From contig NZ_CABFPH010000003.1 in NCBI RefSeq assembly GCF_902141845.1, positions 62,001 through 126,000 on the forward strand: 64,000 bases of DNA, in the 5' to 3' direction. The notes beneath the pieces were generated by a model. The model did not search any database, had not been told where the DNA came from, and saw only the letters and a program-made list of their open reading frames with translations. Below are positions 1 to 8,765 of this stretch, one piece after another. Made by a program: the position numbers and the translations under genes. Numbering within the stretch: position 1 is the stretch's first letter; every line of letters begins with the position of its first letter. The stretch comes from Methylobacterium symbioticum. GTDB taxonomy: Bacteria; Pseudomonadota; Alphaproteobacteria; Rhizobiales; Beijerinckiaceae.

Positions 1-1195
1 GCTCGGGCGTGTAGGCGTAGAGCACCGACCACATCCCAAACAGGAAGAACTGCATCATCAGCCCGAAGGCGATGAGCCAGTTGAAGCTCGGGGAATGTCC
101 GTAGAGGTAGGCCGCCACCGCACTGCCGAGCAGCATCAGCACGGCAGTCGGCTTGCGGCCCCAGCGCTCAACGAGGATGGCCGAGGTGATGAAGCCTGGC
201 ACGCCTGCCAGCGAGATCAGGATCGTGTAGACGACGGACTTCGTCACGCTGTAGCCGGCCTCTTGGAGCAACGCGCCGAGCCAGGTGGTGAGGCCGTAGA
301 AGCCCAGCAGCGCAAAGAACCACGTCAGCCAAATCATCACGGTACGGCTGGCATAGCCCGGGCTCCACAACTCCAGGAACGAGAAGCGCCGCTCGCCGCG
401 CGCCGCTTCCGGCAGGGGCTCGGGCTCCGGCAAAGCGCGGCCGTCAAGGCGTTCTTCCACCTTCGCCTCGATCTCGCTCATGACCCGGTCCGCCTCCTCG
501 TAGCGGCCGCGATCGGCGAGCCAGCGGGGCGACTCAGGCACGAAGAACCGGATCACGAAAAGGAACAAGGCAGGGATCGCCTGGGCCAGAAACACGGCCC
601 GCCAGTCGAAATAACTCAGCAGCACGTAGCTCAGGCAGCCCGCCGCGATGAAGCCGAGCGGCCAGAAGCCCTCCATAATCGCGAGGTAGCGCCCTCGATT
701 GGCGGTGGGCAGGAACTCCGAGACGATGGCCAGGGCGACCGGGAACTCCATGCCCATGCCGAAGCCGAGGAGCAGGCGTGCGTAGCCGAGCGCGGTCGCG
801 TCGGGCGCGTAAGCGCACCAGACGCTGCCCAGGCCCCAGAAGATCATGCTGACCTGGAAGACGACCTTCCGTCCAAAGCGGTCGGCGAGCATGCCGGAGA
901 TGCCCGCCCCGAGGAACATGCCGATGAAGCTCATGCTGGAGAGCAGGCCCGCCTGAGCGGTCGAGAGACCGAACTCCGTCTTGATCGAGCCGAGCAGGAA
1001 GGTGAGCGAGCCGAGGTCGATCGAGTCAAAGAACCACGCGGTCGCGATGATCAGGAAGATGTTGCGCTGGAACTGCGTCATCGGCAGGCGCTCCAGGCGC
1101 GCCGCAACCATCGCCCGCGAGGCACGTACCGTCGCGACCTCGGCGGCTTGCTCAGGCACGACCGTGCCGGCTCCTATGGCGATCTGCCCTACCAC
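1..1195 (-). CDS. MFS transporter, sugar/organic-acid porter type (3' end outside window)
   Basis: Reading the minus strand gives a continuous frame of about 398 codons that runs off the left edge, so the C-terminus is missing. The GTG at 1195 is preceded by a GGGAGG ribosome site about 5 bases away; in-frame ATGs at 1108 and 1081 are alternatives. The protein has many hydrophobic segments and the loop 2-3 signature GMLADRFGRK, followed by a second copy-like motif VERWGRK after the central loop. The central cytoplasmic loop is charged (RYEEADRVMSEIEAKVEE). This fits proton-driven MFS porters of the sugar or aromatic-acid symporter type; the substrate cannot be named. It is divergent from the GntR regulator, which probably controls it. 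Confidence 0.85.
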   Translation of the reverse strand, partial: MVGQIAIGAGTVVPEQAAEVATVRASRAMVAARLERLPMTQFQRNIFLIIATAWFFDSIDLGSLTFLLGSIKTEFGLSTAQAGLLSSMSFIGMFLGAGISGMLADRFGRKVVFQVSMIFWGLGSVWCAYAPDATALGYARLLLGFGMGMEFPVALAIVSEFLPTANRGRYLAIMEGFWPLGFIAAGCLSYVLLSYFDWRAVFLAQAIPALFLFVIRFFVPESPRWLADRGRYEEADRVMSEIEAKVEERLDGRALPEPEPLPEAARGERRFSFLELWSPGYASRTVMIWLTWFFALLGFYGLTTWLGALLQEAGYSVTKSVVYTILISLAGVPGFITSAILVERWGRKPTAVLMLLGSAVAAYLYGHSPSFNWLIAFGLMMQFFLFGMWSVLYAYTPE

Positions 1196-1360
1196 GTCTG
1201 CCTCCCTGGCATATTATATCTGCGTGAGAAACATGTCGGATATGCATGAGATGCGCAAGATATATCAATAGGTGCTCACTTGAGGATCTTCCACGGGCAG
1301 GCCATGTGCCTGTCGGCTCCGCGTGGTACTCAGGACACCGGCAGCAGCGTTGGGGGGACG
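1196..1360. promoter_or_regulatory. Divergent promoter/operator between MFS transporter and GntR gene
   Basis: This 165-base gap separates two divergent genes. Its left half (about 1207-1270) is clearly AT-richer than the surroundings and holds short dyads around GATATGCATGAGATGC and the closely spaced GATATATC. FadR-type regulators usually bind short inverted repeats beside their own gene, so this is the likely operator. The exact site is an inference. Confidence 0.4.
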
Positions 1361-2125
1361 ATGAACTTCGTGACCGGCAAGACCTCTGCTCTCCGAGAAG
1401 GGGCGCGTGGCCGGAAACGGGCGCGCAAGTCCGTGGCCGAGGCGCCCGGTCAAACTCCGGTCCAGGCCTCGGATCGGGGCGACCTGCCCGACCTCTCGCT
1501 CACCGAGCAGGCCTACCAGCAGCTGGAGGAGTTGATCACTACGCTCGCCCTGCCGCCCGGGATGGTGCTCGGAGAGCAGAACCTGGTTCAACGGCTCGGG
1601 ATCGGGCGCACGCCGATTCGCGAGGCGCTGCAGCGCCTCGCCCGCGACGGCTTGGTCGTAGTGATGCCTCGGCGCGGAATTCTTGTCTCCGAGATCAACA
1701 TTCGCACCCAACTCCGGCTCTTAGAGACACGTCGCGTCCTAGAGCGCCTCATCGCCCGCCTCGCCGCGGAGCGAGCCACCACGGAGGAGCGCGAGGTCTT
1801 CGCGAGCCTTGCTCAAGACATGCGAGAAGCGGCCGCGGCGGCCGACGACCTCGCTTTCATGCGTCTCGACAGCCAGTTCAACGAGCTAATCGCGGCCGCG
1901 TCCCGCAATGAGTTCGCGGTGCGCGCACTCGCTAACATGGCCGGGCTGTCGCGGCGCTTCTGGTACCAGCATTACAAGCAGGCCGCCGATCTACCGCTGA
2001 GTGCGACCCTGCACGCCGATGTATGCGAAGCCGTTGCCAAGCGGGATGCGCAAGCCGCGGAGGCGGCATCGGACCGTCTAATCGATTACATTGAGAGTTT
2101 CGCACGCAAAACACTCGACACGTAG
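1361..2125 (+). CDS. GntR/FadR-family transcriptional regulator
   Basis: This 254-residue protein has an N-terminal winged helix-turn-helix typical of GntR proteins (segments GEQNLVQRLGIGRTPIREAL and LARDGLVVVMPRRGI) followed by an alpha-helical FCD ligand-binding domain (LDSQFNELIAAASRN and HADVCEAVAKRD). The ATG at 1361 follows a GGGGGG stretch and avoids the poorly conserved extension of an upstream in-frame TTG at 1280. It probably represses the divergent MFS transporter in response to a small acid. The effector is unknown. Confidence 0.9.
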   Translation: MNFVTGKTSALREGARGRKRARKSVAEAPGQTPVQASDRGDLPDLSLTEQAYQQLEELITTLALPPGMVLGEQNLVQRLGIGRTPIREALQRLARDGLVVVMPRRGILVSEINIRTQLRLLETRRVLERLIARLAAERATTEEREVFASLAQDMREAAAAADDLAFMRLDSQFNELIAAASRNEFAVRALANMAGLSRRFWYQHYKQAADLPLSATLHADVCEAVAKRDAQAAEAASDRLIDYIESFARKTLDT

Positions 2126-2865
2126 AGTCCGGGAGCAAATCGCCTGAAAGTACCTGCTGACCTTCGACTTCGCTGATCCGGTCCCCATGCCAGCATATTG
2201 TGTGAGTTTCGTGTTTAACCGCTGCAGCACGAAACACTGTGCAGCTGGCCCCTAAGTCTCTGCGATATCGAACCCGATGCACTTGTGATGCTCAGTTCAG
2301 CTGATTAACGTCGGCTCAAGGCTACGAAGCGATAAATCACATCAGGACCAACAAATGCATGCTTCCCACCTTGTCCCGACCTCAACTCGTGATCGCTTTT
2401 GGGAAGCAGTGACAGCCGGCAGCATGCTGGGCATAGACAGGTGAGGATCCGTCCGCTTTTGCTGAAGCCCTAGCTTAGAAGCAGCCATTCCGCTTCCCGC
2501 CAGCATCGATCGCCAGGCGGTACCTCAGACGCTCCGAAGCGGACGTTTCGAGGGCTTGCTACAGACCAAAAGTGCGCCTCGCTCACGGCGGTCGGCCATG
2601 CTCGGCTACGACCTCGCTCGGGACCTTGAAGTTCGATCAGCACGGCGGAGGGACCAGTCCGCTGGCGGCAGCCGGTGAGGTGATGATCGGAGGCTGGCTT
2701 CAGAGCAGGCCGCCTTTCGGGCGCGCCGGTTTAGTATGGTCATAGTAGGGGAGGTGGATCCAAGCCTATCCAACTCGAGCCAATCACATCTGGACCTAAG
2801 TCGCATTGGTAGTAGGGAAATTCCTGTCCCCTCCGTCCGAGTCCAACGCTTTCCTGTTTCGGGCC
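2126..2865. other. Intergenic stretch with no supported gene
   Basis: About 740 bases. The open frames here lack coherent protein character and ribosome sites. A minus-strand frame ending near 2917 begins with MVPQEGFEPP, which is the well-known antisense translation of a tRNA 3' end and is not a protein. I see no clear promoter or repeat. Confidence 0.6.
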
Positions 2866-2916
2866 CGCTAATTCGTAATGAGGGGGGCGGCGGTTCGAAT
2901 CCCTCTTGCGGCACCA
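2866..2916 (+). pseudogene. tRNA-Thr(CGT) 3' fragment, probable island attachment remnant
   Basis: The segment contains an intact anticodon loop TTCGTAA (anticodon CGT, Thr), a TPsiC arm with GGTTCGAATCC, a 3' acceptor strand TTGCGGC, discriminator A and encoded CCA. The anticodon stem is mismatched (GCTAA against TGAGG), and the partner acceptor strand GCCGCAA and D-arm are absent upstream, so it is not a working tRNA. Such 3' fragments are typical att remnants left when integrases use a tRNA gene. A true tRNA-Thr should exist elsewhere in the genome. Confidence 0.65.
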
Positions 2917-3269
2917 CTACTTAGCCCTGTGCTCACTTGCCGAGATATGGCGCCGGTAAGCACATAGGAAGCAGCTTGGCCGAGACACCCGCCGTTAGCC
3001 AACTCGCCATGGCGGTTGCCGCCGACGAAATGGGCGCTTTGTAGACCGCTCCTTGCCAAGTCGGACATCGAGCCTCCACTGATTCGCAGAGGCAATCTGC
3101 TCGACCGCGTCGAATCAGCCGTGGCGCACCAAGCCTGGGCCGCCGCCGTGGCGATCGCACCGCGAGCCGAGGTGGAAGTAGATGACCAAAGGCCTTTCTG
3201 GTCATTTGGTCGCTTGCGTTTACGCTCCTCTGGCCGCTTGGGGGCACGGTGTCTTGCGCAAGAGCGCAA
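2917..3269. other. Intergenic stretch between tRNA fragment and parA remnant
   Basis: No gene is supported. Open frames on both strands overlap each other without recognisable motifs. The stretch lies just inside the presumed attachment remnant and is probably decayed mobile DNA. Confidence 0.4.
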
Positions 3270-3422
3270 ATGCCCAAATTGGAGGTCAGCCTGGCGGACG
3301 TCAGCGTGTGCAACACGAAGGGGGCGTCGGGAAAACGACGCGGGTCATCGGCGTTGCCGACGCCTTCGCGCAGCGAGGCGACCAGGTCGCCGTGATCGAC
3401 GCCGATCCGGACGGGCATGTCA
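3270..3422 (+). pseudogene. ParA-type ATPase fragment (frameshifted, truncated)
   Basis: From an ATG at 3270 the frame reads MPKLEVSLADVSVCNTKG. A one-base shift within the G run near 3319 then gives GGVGKTTRVIGVADAF, continuing to VAVIDADPDGHV. Together these are the N-terminal Walker A (KGGVGKTT) and Walker A' (IDADP) regions of a ParA/MinD-type partition ATPase. The rest of the protein (normally over 200 residues) is missing, so this is a dead fragment. ParA genes are common on plasmids and integrated islands, which agrees with the nearby tRNA fragment. Confidence 0.7.
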
Positions 3423-3491
3423 CACCTCGGCCGGCCCGCTCGTCATAGCTTCGAACGTCGATCTCCGGCGTTCCGAGCACTGGGATCCGTC

Positions 3492-3947
3492 ATGAGCCAG
3501 AACAAACGGCTGGTCTGGAACGAGGTGGCACCGCAGGGTGCGAAGGCGCTCTTCGGCATCCACCACTACATCACCACTGGCACCAACCTACCCCACGAAC
3601 TGATCCACCTCGTCTTCTTGCGCGTGTCGCAGATCAATGGCTGCGCGCATTGCATCGACCGACACACCCGTGACCTCCTCCAGACGATGCCGTTTGAGAC
3701 GGTCGCCCTGGTTCCGGTCTGGGCCGAGGTGCCGCACCTGTTCCCCGACCAATACTGCGCTGCGCTCGCGTGGGCGGCGGAGGTCACGCTGGTCAGCGAG
3801 ACACGCGCCTCCGACGAGGCCTATGCGGCCGCAAGCGCGGCTTTCACGCCAAAGGATCTTGTGGATCTCACGATCACCATTGCGGCGATGAACGCGTTCA
3901 ATCGGCTCGGAGCGCCCTTCCGGCTCCCGGTCGCGGCGAAGGCCTGA
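3492..3947 (+). CDS. Carboxymuconolactone decarboxylase / AhpD-like peroxidase family protein
   Basis: The 151-residue product carries the AhpD core CAHCIDRHTRD, with the redox CxxC pair and following His, inside the usual all-helical family fold. Homologues reduce peroxides or are of unknown oxidoreductase function. I chose the ATG of MSQNKRLVW at 3492; the frame is open further upstream but that part is not family-like. It is followed 16 bases after the stop by a perfect hairpin. The context, beside decayed island DNA, gives no pathway. Confidence 0.85.
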   Translation: MSQNKRLVWNEVAPQGAKALFGIHHYITTGTNLPHELIHLVFLRVSQINGCAHCIDRHTRDLLQTMPFETVALVPVWAEVPHLFPDQYCAALAWAAEVTLVSETRASDEAYAAASAAFTPKDLVDLTITIAAMNAFNRLGAPFRLPVAAKA

Positions 3948-3963
3948 ACTCCTGCTCAGCACG

Positions 3964-3983
3964 GCCGTTGCTGGGGCAACGGC
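3964..3983 (+). terminator. Hairpin after the AhpD-like gene
   Basis: An 8-base perfect stem (GCCGTTGC / GCAACGGC) encloses the loop TGGG, 16 bases downstream of the stop codon. There is no T-run, which is usual for high-GC terminators. Confidence 0.5.
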
Positions 3984-4350
3984 AGCCTTCCGGGCTCCCA
4001 AGCGATAGGCAGATCGGAAGCTTTCCCATCTTCAGCGGTCGTGGGGCGCGATCCATCAATCTGCCGAGCAGCGAACTTCCTGAGGGTCTGTAAAGGGCGG
4101 AAAGCGGCTGATGGTCATTCGGGTGGCGACGGACACGATCGCGCCAGCAGCAGTCCTCCAAGCCGCAAGTCCAAAGAAACTCTTTCAAAGTCAATCCCGC
4201 GCCTCGCTGAATGTATTGCCTTGCGGCCTTGCAGTGCCGGTTTCATCTGGATTTTAAGCAGATATATGCTGTTTGTCCGCTAAATGAGTGCGGATCATGT
4301 TCTTCGCGTGGATGACAATGCGAGCTATTCTTTTAAAATACAATGACAAC
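3984..4350. other. Intergenic stretch between convergent genes
   Basis: About 370 bases between the AhpD-like gene and the end of the glycosyltransferase gene. The last 150 bases are AT-richer. I see no gene or clear terminator for the minus-strand operon. Confidence 0.5.
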
Positions 4351-6381
4351 TCAGTTCGGTCTTCTGCGAAGATCGCGATCGCTTCGGCCAAACAGGCGCG
4401 CCCAGAGGCCGCCGAAGATCGCTGATTTATCGATTGCTTGGATATCCTGCGAGTACTCGCCTGTGTAGAGCCGGACGATCATCGTGTCCCGGAGGTCGCC
4501 CTGAAGGTGGTATGAGAAGCTCGCACAGACCGGTCCACGATGGCGCTCGCGACTTGTGCCTGTGACCGTCGCCTCAAGGTGCGGGAACCGCTCCATCTCG
4601 ATCCGGATCGGCTCACCGTAGCGCAGGCCGGGATCCTCCGTGAAGGCCGCGACCCCGCCGTCGAGGGACAGGCTGATCACGCGCGCGCGCAGCACGTGCT
4701 TTCCCCCAATCTCGATCCGGGCCGGCTCGTCGGTGGAGAAGCTGTCGAGGAGCGGGCGCGCATTCTCGAAGCAGATCAGCGCGGCGATCATCAGGACCAG
4801 GACGTTGAGGGTCCCCCAGTAGGCTGAGACCACCGAGAACTCGCCCTCGCCGATGCGCGACCATTCCGGCACGATGTTGACGATGAGCCCCAGCAGCGTC
4901 ACGGCGATCCAGAAAGCGATCGAGAAGAAGGTGTAGGCGTCGAACGCGTTCTCCTCGTTGCCGCTGCCCTTTGGGGTCACCCGAAACGGGACGCCGAACG
5001 GCTTGATCACGCTGGAGACCACCACGGGAAGCATGCGGAAGGTCGCGAAGGTTCCCACCGCGCTCGATACCAGCGGCAGGTAGCGCGTCGGCGTGAGCCA
5101 GCCCATGAGCAAAAAGTAGGCGGTCAGCACCGGGAGCTGGTAAAAGACGATGTCCTGTGTGCCGGTGAAGTAGAGCGGCGCCGCCCCGGTCCATAGATAC
5201 ACGGCTGGCACAATCAGGATCACGAATCGCACCGTATACTGCATTAGCCAGGAGAGCGGGATGAACATCACCCGTTGAAACAGGCTCAGACCTGGCCCGC
5301 GCAGAGGGCCGTTGTGCAGGTAGATCGTCTGGATGCCGCCTCGGCACCAGCGGCCGCGCTGTACGAAGTAGCCCTTCAGGTTCTCGGCCGCGAGGCCCAT
5401 CGACAGGCGCTCGTTCAGGTATCGGGTCTTGTAGCCCACGTTCAGCATAGCCAGCGTGGTGAGCAGGTCCTCGGTGATCGAGTCGTGCGGGAAACCGCCG
5501 ATGGCGTCGAGCGCGGTGCGACGGGCGATCGAACAAGAGCCGCAGCAGAAGCTCACGTTCCAGGCATCGCGGCTTGCAGCCATCTCGTCGAAGAACAGGC
5601 GCTGCTCGTCGGGCCAGACCTTCTCGAGAGCGAGGTTGGCCTGCACAGGATCCTTGTTGAAGAAGTGCTGCGGCGTCTGCACGATGCCGATCGTTGGATC
5701 TGTGAAGAAGGGCAGCGTGCGGCGCAGGAAATTGCGATAAGGGACGAAGTCGGCATCGAAGATTGCCACGAATTGGCCCGAGGAGACCTTGAGGCCGTTG
5801 TTCATGTTGCCGGCCTTGGCGTGGGCGTTGTCCGGCCTGACGACGTGGATGGCGCCCTTTTCCTCGCAGTAGGCGCGCAGCCAGTCGCGCCGTTTGTCGT
5901 CGAGCACGTAGACTTTGAAGCGGTCGCGCGGATAGTCGAGGGCCAGCGCTCCGACGATGGTCCGCTCCAGCACGTCGAGCGGTTCGTTGTAGGTCGGGAT
6001 GAAGATGTCGACCGTCGGCAGTTCCTCGGCGCCGCGCGCGAAGAAGGCCCGCTCCAGATGGTCGGCCTCAGCGCTGCGATCGACGGTGCGGCTCATGATG
6101 ACGAGGAAGAGCAGAATGTCGGCAAAGGCGCCGAGCTCGACGCAGAACACGAACCACGTCCAGATGAAGCCGAAGCTCCCGTCTGCCGGGTAGGGCAGCA
6201 CGGTGTGCAGCAGGCGCCAGACGAGGTAGCGGAGGGCGACTGCAAGCACGAAGACGCAGGCGAGCGTGCGCGCCCAGCTCCGCTGCCGCGGCCAGTTCGC
6301 GATGAAGATCAAGAAGATGCCCGCAACGAAGAACGTCGGCGCGAGTGGCCAGAGTTCTTGGTCTAGGAGATGCTGAACCAC
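4351..6381 (-). CDS. Family-2 processive glycosyltransferase, cellulose/mixed-linkage beta-glucan synthase-like (BgsA-like)
   Basis: The 676-residue membrane protein has N-terminal transmembrane helices, then a GT-2 catalytic domain with the processive beta-glucan synthase residues: VLDDKRRDW, FDADF, SITEDL and QRGRW (the D,D,D,QxxRW set). More helices follow, then a C-terminal cytosolic domain resembling PilZ (RVISLSLDGG) but without a clear RxxxR arginine pair. The start is GTG at 6381, overlapping the upstream adaptor gene by 19 bases. The pairing and order match the Sinorhizobium bgsBA operon, which makes a c-di-GMP-activated mixed-linkage beta-glucan. Curdlan- or cellulose-type synthases are alternatives; the polymer made is an inference. 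Confidence 0.85.
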   Translation of the reverse strand: MVQHLLDQELWPLAPTFFVAGIFLIFIANWPRQRSWARTLACVFVLAVALRYLVWRLLHTVLPYPADGSFGFIWTWFVFCVELGAFADILLFLVIMSRTVDRSAEADHLERAFFARGAEELPTVDIFIPTYNEPLDVLERTIVGALALDYPRDRFKVYVLDDKRRDWLRAYCEEKGAIHVVRPDNAHAKAGNMNNGLKVSSGQFVAIFDADFVPYRNFLRRTLPFFTDPTIGIVQTPQHFFNKDPVQANLALEKVWPDEQRLFFDEMAASRDAWNVSFCCGSCSIARRTALDAIGGFPHDSITEDLLTTLAMLNVGYKTRYLNERLSMGLAAENLKGYFVQRGRWCRGGIQTIYLHNGPLRGPGLSLFQRVMFIPLSWLMQYTVRFVILIVPAVYLWTGAAPLYFTGTQDIVFYQLPVLTAYFLLMGWLTPTRYLPLVSSAVGTFATFRMLPVVVSSVIKPFGVPFRVTPKGSGNEENAFDAYTFFSIAFWIAVTLLGLIVNIVPEWSRIGEGEFSVVSAYWGTLNVLVLMIAALICFENARPLLDSFSTDEPARIEIGGKHVLRARVISLSLDGGVAAFTEDPGLRYGEPIRIEMERFPHLEATVTGTSRERHRGPVCASFSYHLQGDLRDTMIVRLYTGEYSQDIQAIDKSAIFGGLWARLFGRSDRDLRRRPN

Positions 6382-7610
6382 AGGCTCTTCGCCCAGTTGA
6401 CGACGGGATCCGCGAGCGTCTGCAGGGATGACGAGCGGGCGAACCGCACCTGGACGGTGCGTCCGACCTGGCAGAAGTTCGCGTAGTCGATCTGCATGTC
6501 GCTCGGATCGAGGGCGACACGGATGCGGGCGTTCTTGCCGCGGCTCTTCGGGGGCAGCGCGGCGAGGACCACTTCCTCGACGGCAGCGGCCGAGCCCCGA
6601 ACCGACAGAACGTGGCCGCCGATGACGTCCGAGGTGCCAAGAAGACGCACATCGGCACGGTCGCCGGGCTTGATCTCATCGTAATCCACTTCGTCCACGA
6701 GGATGTCGACGAACAGGTCGCGACAGTCGAGCAACCGCATCAGCTCGTTGCCGACGACCACGTTGGAGCCCGCCACCACGTTGTTGCGCCAGATCACGCC
6801 CTTGAAGGGCACTTGCACGGCCGCGAAGGAGAGCCTGTCGTTGCGCGCCCGCTCCAGATGCAGCTGACCGTTCAATTGCTGAATGCGCGCCTTCTCCGTG
6901 CGGATCTGAGCCTCGACATTGGCGAGCTGGATGGTCACTTCATCGGTGCGCTGCTGCGAATAAGGCACATCGTTCCGACCCTCTCCCACGAAGGTACCGC
7001 GCTTGAGCGCGTCGAGCTGGCGCTGCAGCCGCTCCAGCTCGGCCTTGGCAATGTTCTGCTCGCTCGTGGCCGCTACCGACGCCGCCCGCGCTTGCTCCAC
7101 TGAGCTGCCTGCCACCACGCCGGTGGCGCCGAGTGTCTGTTTGCGCGCCAGGTCGGCCTCCGCGGACGCCTTGTTGGCCTGCGCAGTGCTGATCCGCTGC
7201 TGGCGGATGATGATCTCCTGCTGCACGCCGACGATGCTGGCCTGCTGATACTCCTTAAGCCGGGTGACCAGATCCGCCTTGAGCGCGGAGAGATCCTTGG
7301 CCTGGATCTCAAGGGCCTGCAGCCGCTCCTTTGCGGCTCCAAGATCCGCGTCAAGCTGCGCTTCGGCCGTGCGCGAGATGCGGTCGTTGTTGATGAAGAA
7401 GACGCTGGTCCCTTCCGGCAAGGCCGTGCCGACCTTCGGAGGGGTATCTGAGACCACGCCCTCGATCGGAGCCGAGACCAGTGCGAACCGCGCGTTCACG
7501 GTTCCGTCGAGACTCGTATAGCCGGTAAAGCCGGGCAGCAGAACGATCACGACGGTCGCAAGGAGGGCGAGCCCCACGCCGATGCGGACGAAGCGCGTGT
7601 TCCAGAACAT
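6363..7610 (-). CDS. HlyD-family membrane fusion/adaptor protein (BgsB-like)
   Basis: The 415-residue protein has one N-terminal membrane helix (residues about 8-28), a biotinyl-lipoyl-like half motif (SAPIEGVV), a long coiled-coil section rich in Q, A and E, the second lipoyl half (VPFKGVIWRNNVV) and a beta-barrel C-terminal part. The ATG at 7610 follows GGGGGAG. It is first in a two-gene operon with the glycosyltransferase (19-base overlap). In this role an HlyD-like protein is expected to help move or export the beta-glucan across the periplasm rather than serve a type I ABC exporter, as no ABC gene is adjacent. Confidence 0.85.
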   Translation of the reverse strand: MFWNTRFVRIGVGLALLATVVIVLLPGFTGYTSLDGTVNARFALVSAPIEGVVSDTPPKVGTALPEGTSVFFINNDRISRTAEAQLDADLGAAKERLQALEIQAKDLSALKADLVTRLKEYQQASIVGVQQEIIIRQQRISTAQANKASAEADLARKQTLGATGVVAGSSVEQARAASVAATSEQNIAKAELERLQRQLDALKRGTFVGEGRNDVPYSQQRTDEVTIQLANVEAQIRTEKARIQQLNGQLHLERARNDRLSFAAVQVPFKGVIWRNNVVAGSNVVVGNELMRLLDCRDLFVDILVDEVDYDEIKPGDRADVRLLGTSDVIGGHVLSVRGSAAAVEEVVLAALPPKSRGKNARIRVALDPSDMQIDYANFCQVGRTVQVRFARSSSLQTLADPVVNWAKSLWFSIS

Positions 7611-8123
7611 TCTCCCCCATCCGTACCCGTCATGGCGAGGCGGTGCTCCGCTGCTTCGAGACCTTGCTGATCACGAGACGCCCGTGGAGCGGCAGGAAGC
7701 TGAACGCTCAACCTGTGATTTTTGATCCTTGCCATTTACACCCACTGGTTGTGCTCATCCCCCCATCCTTGACCACGATCGTACTCCCTCTGCCCCTTCC
7801 GAGGGCTGGCAGACAGGGCACCAGTTGGAAAACACTTTTCCAGGAGCTGACCCTGCCGTCCCCCGGCTGCAGCTTGATGAGACACATGGCATCGCCATGG
7901 TGATACTTTGAGTTAAGCTTTTTCGCTTGCGGACATTCTGCTGACCAGCTTCGTTGGGCAGCTCCAGCTCCGATCGGCGGTCACTCCGGAGTCTGCTCGG
8001 TCGAAAGCAGTCTCTCGTACGGCCAAGCTGATTGGATTTTGATCCTGGCCTTTGTAGCCTCATGCCGAATTGCGGACGGATCCCAAGGCCGAGCAAAGAC
8101 CGGCGCTAGCTAGATCCCAAAAT
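7611..8123. other. Intergenic stretch upstream of the glucan operon
   Basis: About 510 bases containing the promoter region of the minus-strand adaptor gene. A 6-base perfect dyad (CATGGC-ATC-GCCATG, 7885-7899) lies in it. No open frame has a ribosome site or a recognisable product. Confidence 0.45.
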
Positions 8124-8372
8124 CTACAGTCCACCACCGACCAAGCGAATGGCTTTATCCTCTGCAGTCATATCGCCATCTGTGAGATCTTTCAGTCGCA
8201 GGACCTGATCATCATTGAAGATCAGATGGTGTCCTTGGTGCGCTCGGAGGAATGACCATATTTGAATATCATCCGATGTGTACAGGTGGCCACCTGTGCC
8301 ATCTTTCGAGCTATGCCCAACCCATCGCTTAACGCCGCAATCTAGGCATCCGAGCGCATAGAATCGCGCCAT
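8124..8372 (-). CDS. Small hypothetical protein with CxxC motif
   Basis: I do not recognise this 82-residue protein, but it looks genuine. A strong GGGAGG site precedes the ATG at 8372 by 6 bases, and the composition is balanced, unlike the Arg/Pro-rich false frames around it. It begins MARFYALGCLDCGVKRW with a CxxC pair, followed later by HQGHH, which could form a zinc site. It is AT-richer than the flanking genes and sits next to decayed prophage DNA, so horizontal origin is likely. Confidence 0.5.
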   Translation of the reverse strand: MARFYALGCLDCGVKRWVGHSSKDGTGGHLYTSDDIQIWSFLRAHQGHHLIFNDDQVLRLKDLTDGDMTAEDKAIRLVGGGL

Positions 8373-8462
8373 CGCAGGCCTCCCGTTTACCTAGAGTTTT
8401 ATTGTGTCCCGGGTCGGCCGGGTTCGCCGAGCACTTTAAACCAACCCCAGAGGTACTTTCAA

Positions 8463-8756
8463 ATGACCCACAAGGCACTCCTCGCGGCGCTGGCGCTCGC
8501 CTGCGTCCTGTCCTCGTTCGCGATCCCGCACGCGGCCTTCGCCGAGGGCGTCACCGCACCGCCCGCCGCGATCGTCCTGCCCTGGGGCGACTGGATCGTG
8601 GCGCTCGGCCAGGCCGTGACCGCCGTGCTGGTGCCCGTGCTGGTCGGCCTGATCAGCCGGGCCTTCTACCAGGTCGCGCCCTGGGCCATGCTCGCGAGCT
8701 TGCCCCTCGCAATGACCGGAGTTGATAGGAGGCGGACATGGCAAGGCGCATGGTAA
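8463..8756 (+). pseudogene. Phage holin-like small membrane protein, truncated
   Basis: The frame begins with a signal-peptide-like segment ending AAFAEG, then a Pro-rich linker and one hydrophobic helix (WIVALGQAVTAVLVPVLVGL). The opening resembles small phage-associated membrane proteins seen in Methylobacterium prophages. The C-terminal tail after APWAMLAS turns into low-quality sequence and stops just before the TauE gene, so the 3' part appears lost. Assignment as holin-like is tentative. Confidence 0.45.
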
Positions 8757-8765
8757 GCTGTGCCG

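Noticed and set aside
95..1249. Long plus-strand open frame opposite the MFS gene
   Set aside because: It lacks domain character and is rich in Arg, Ala and His; the minus strand encodes a clear MFS protein with conserved motifs.
2606..2917. Minus-strand frame beginning MVPQEGFEPP
   Set aside because: This peptide is the usual antisense reading of a tRNA 3' end and not a gene.
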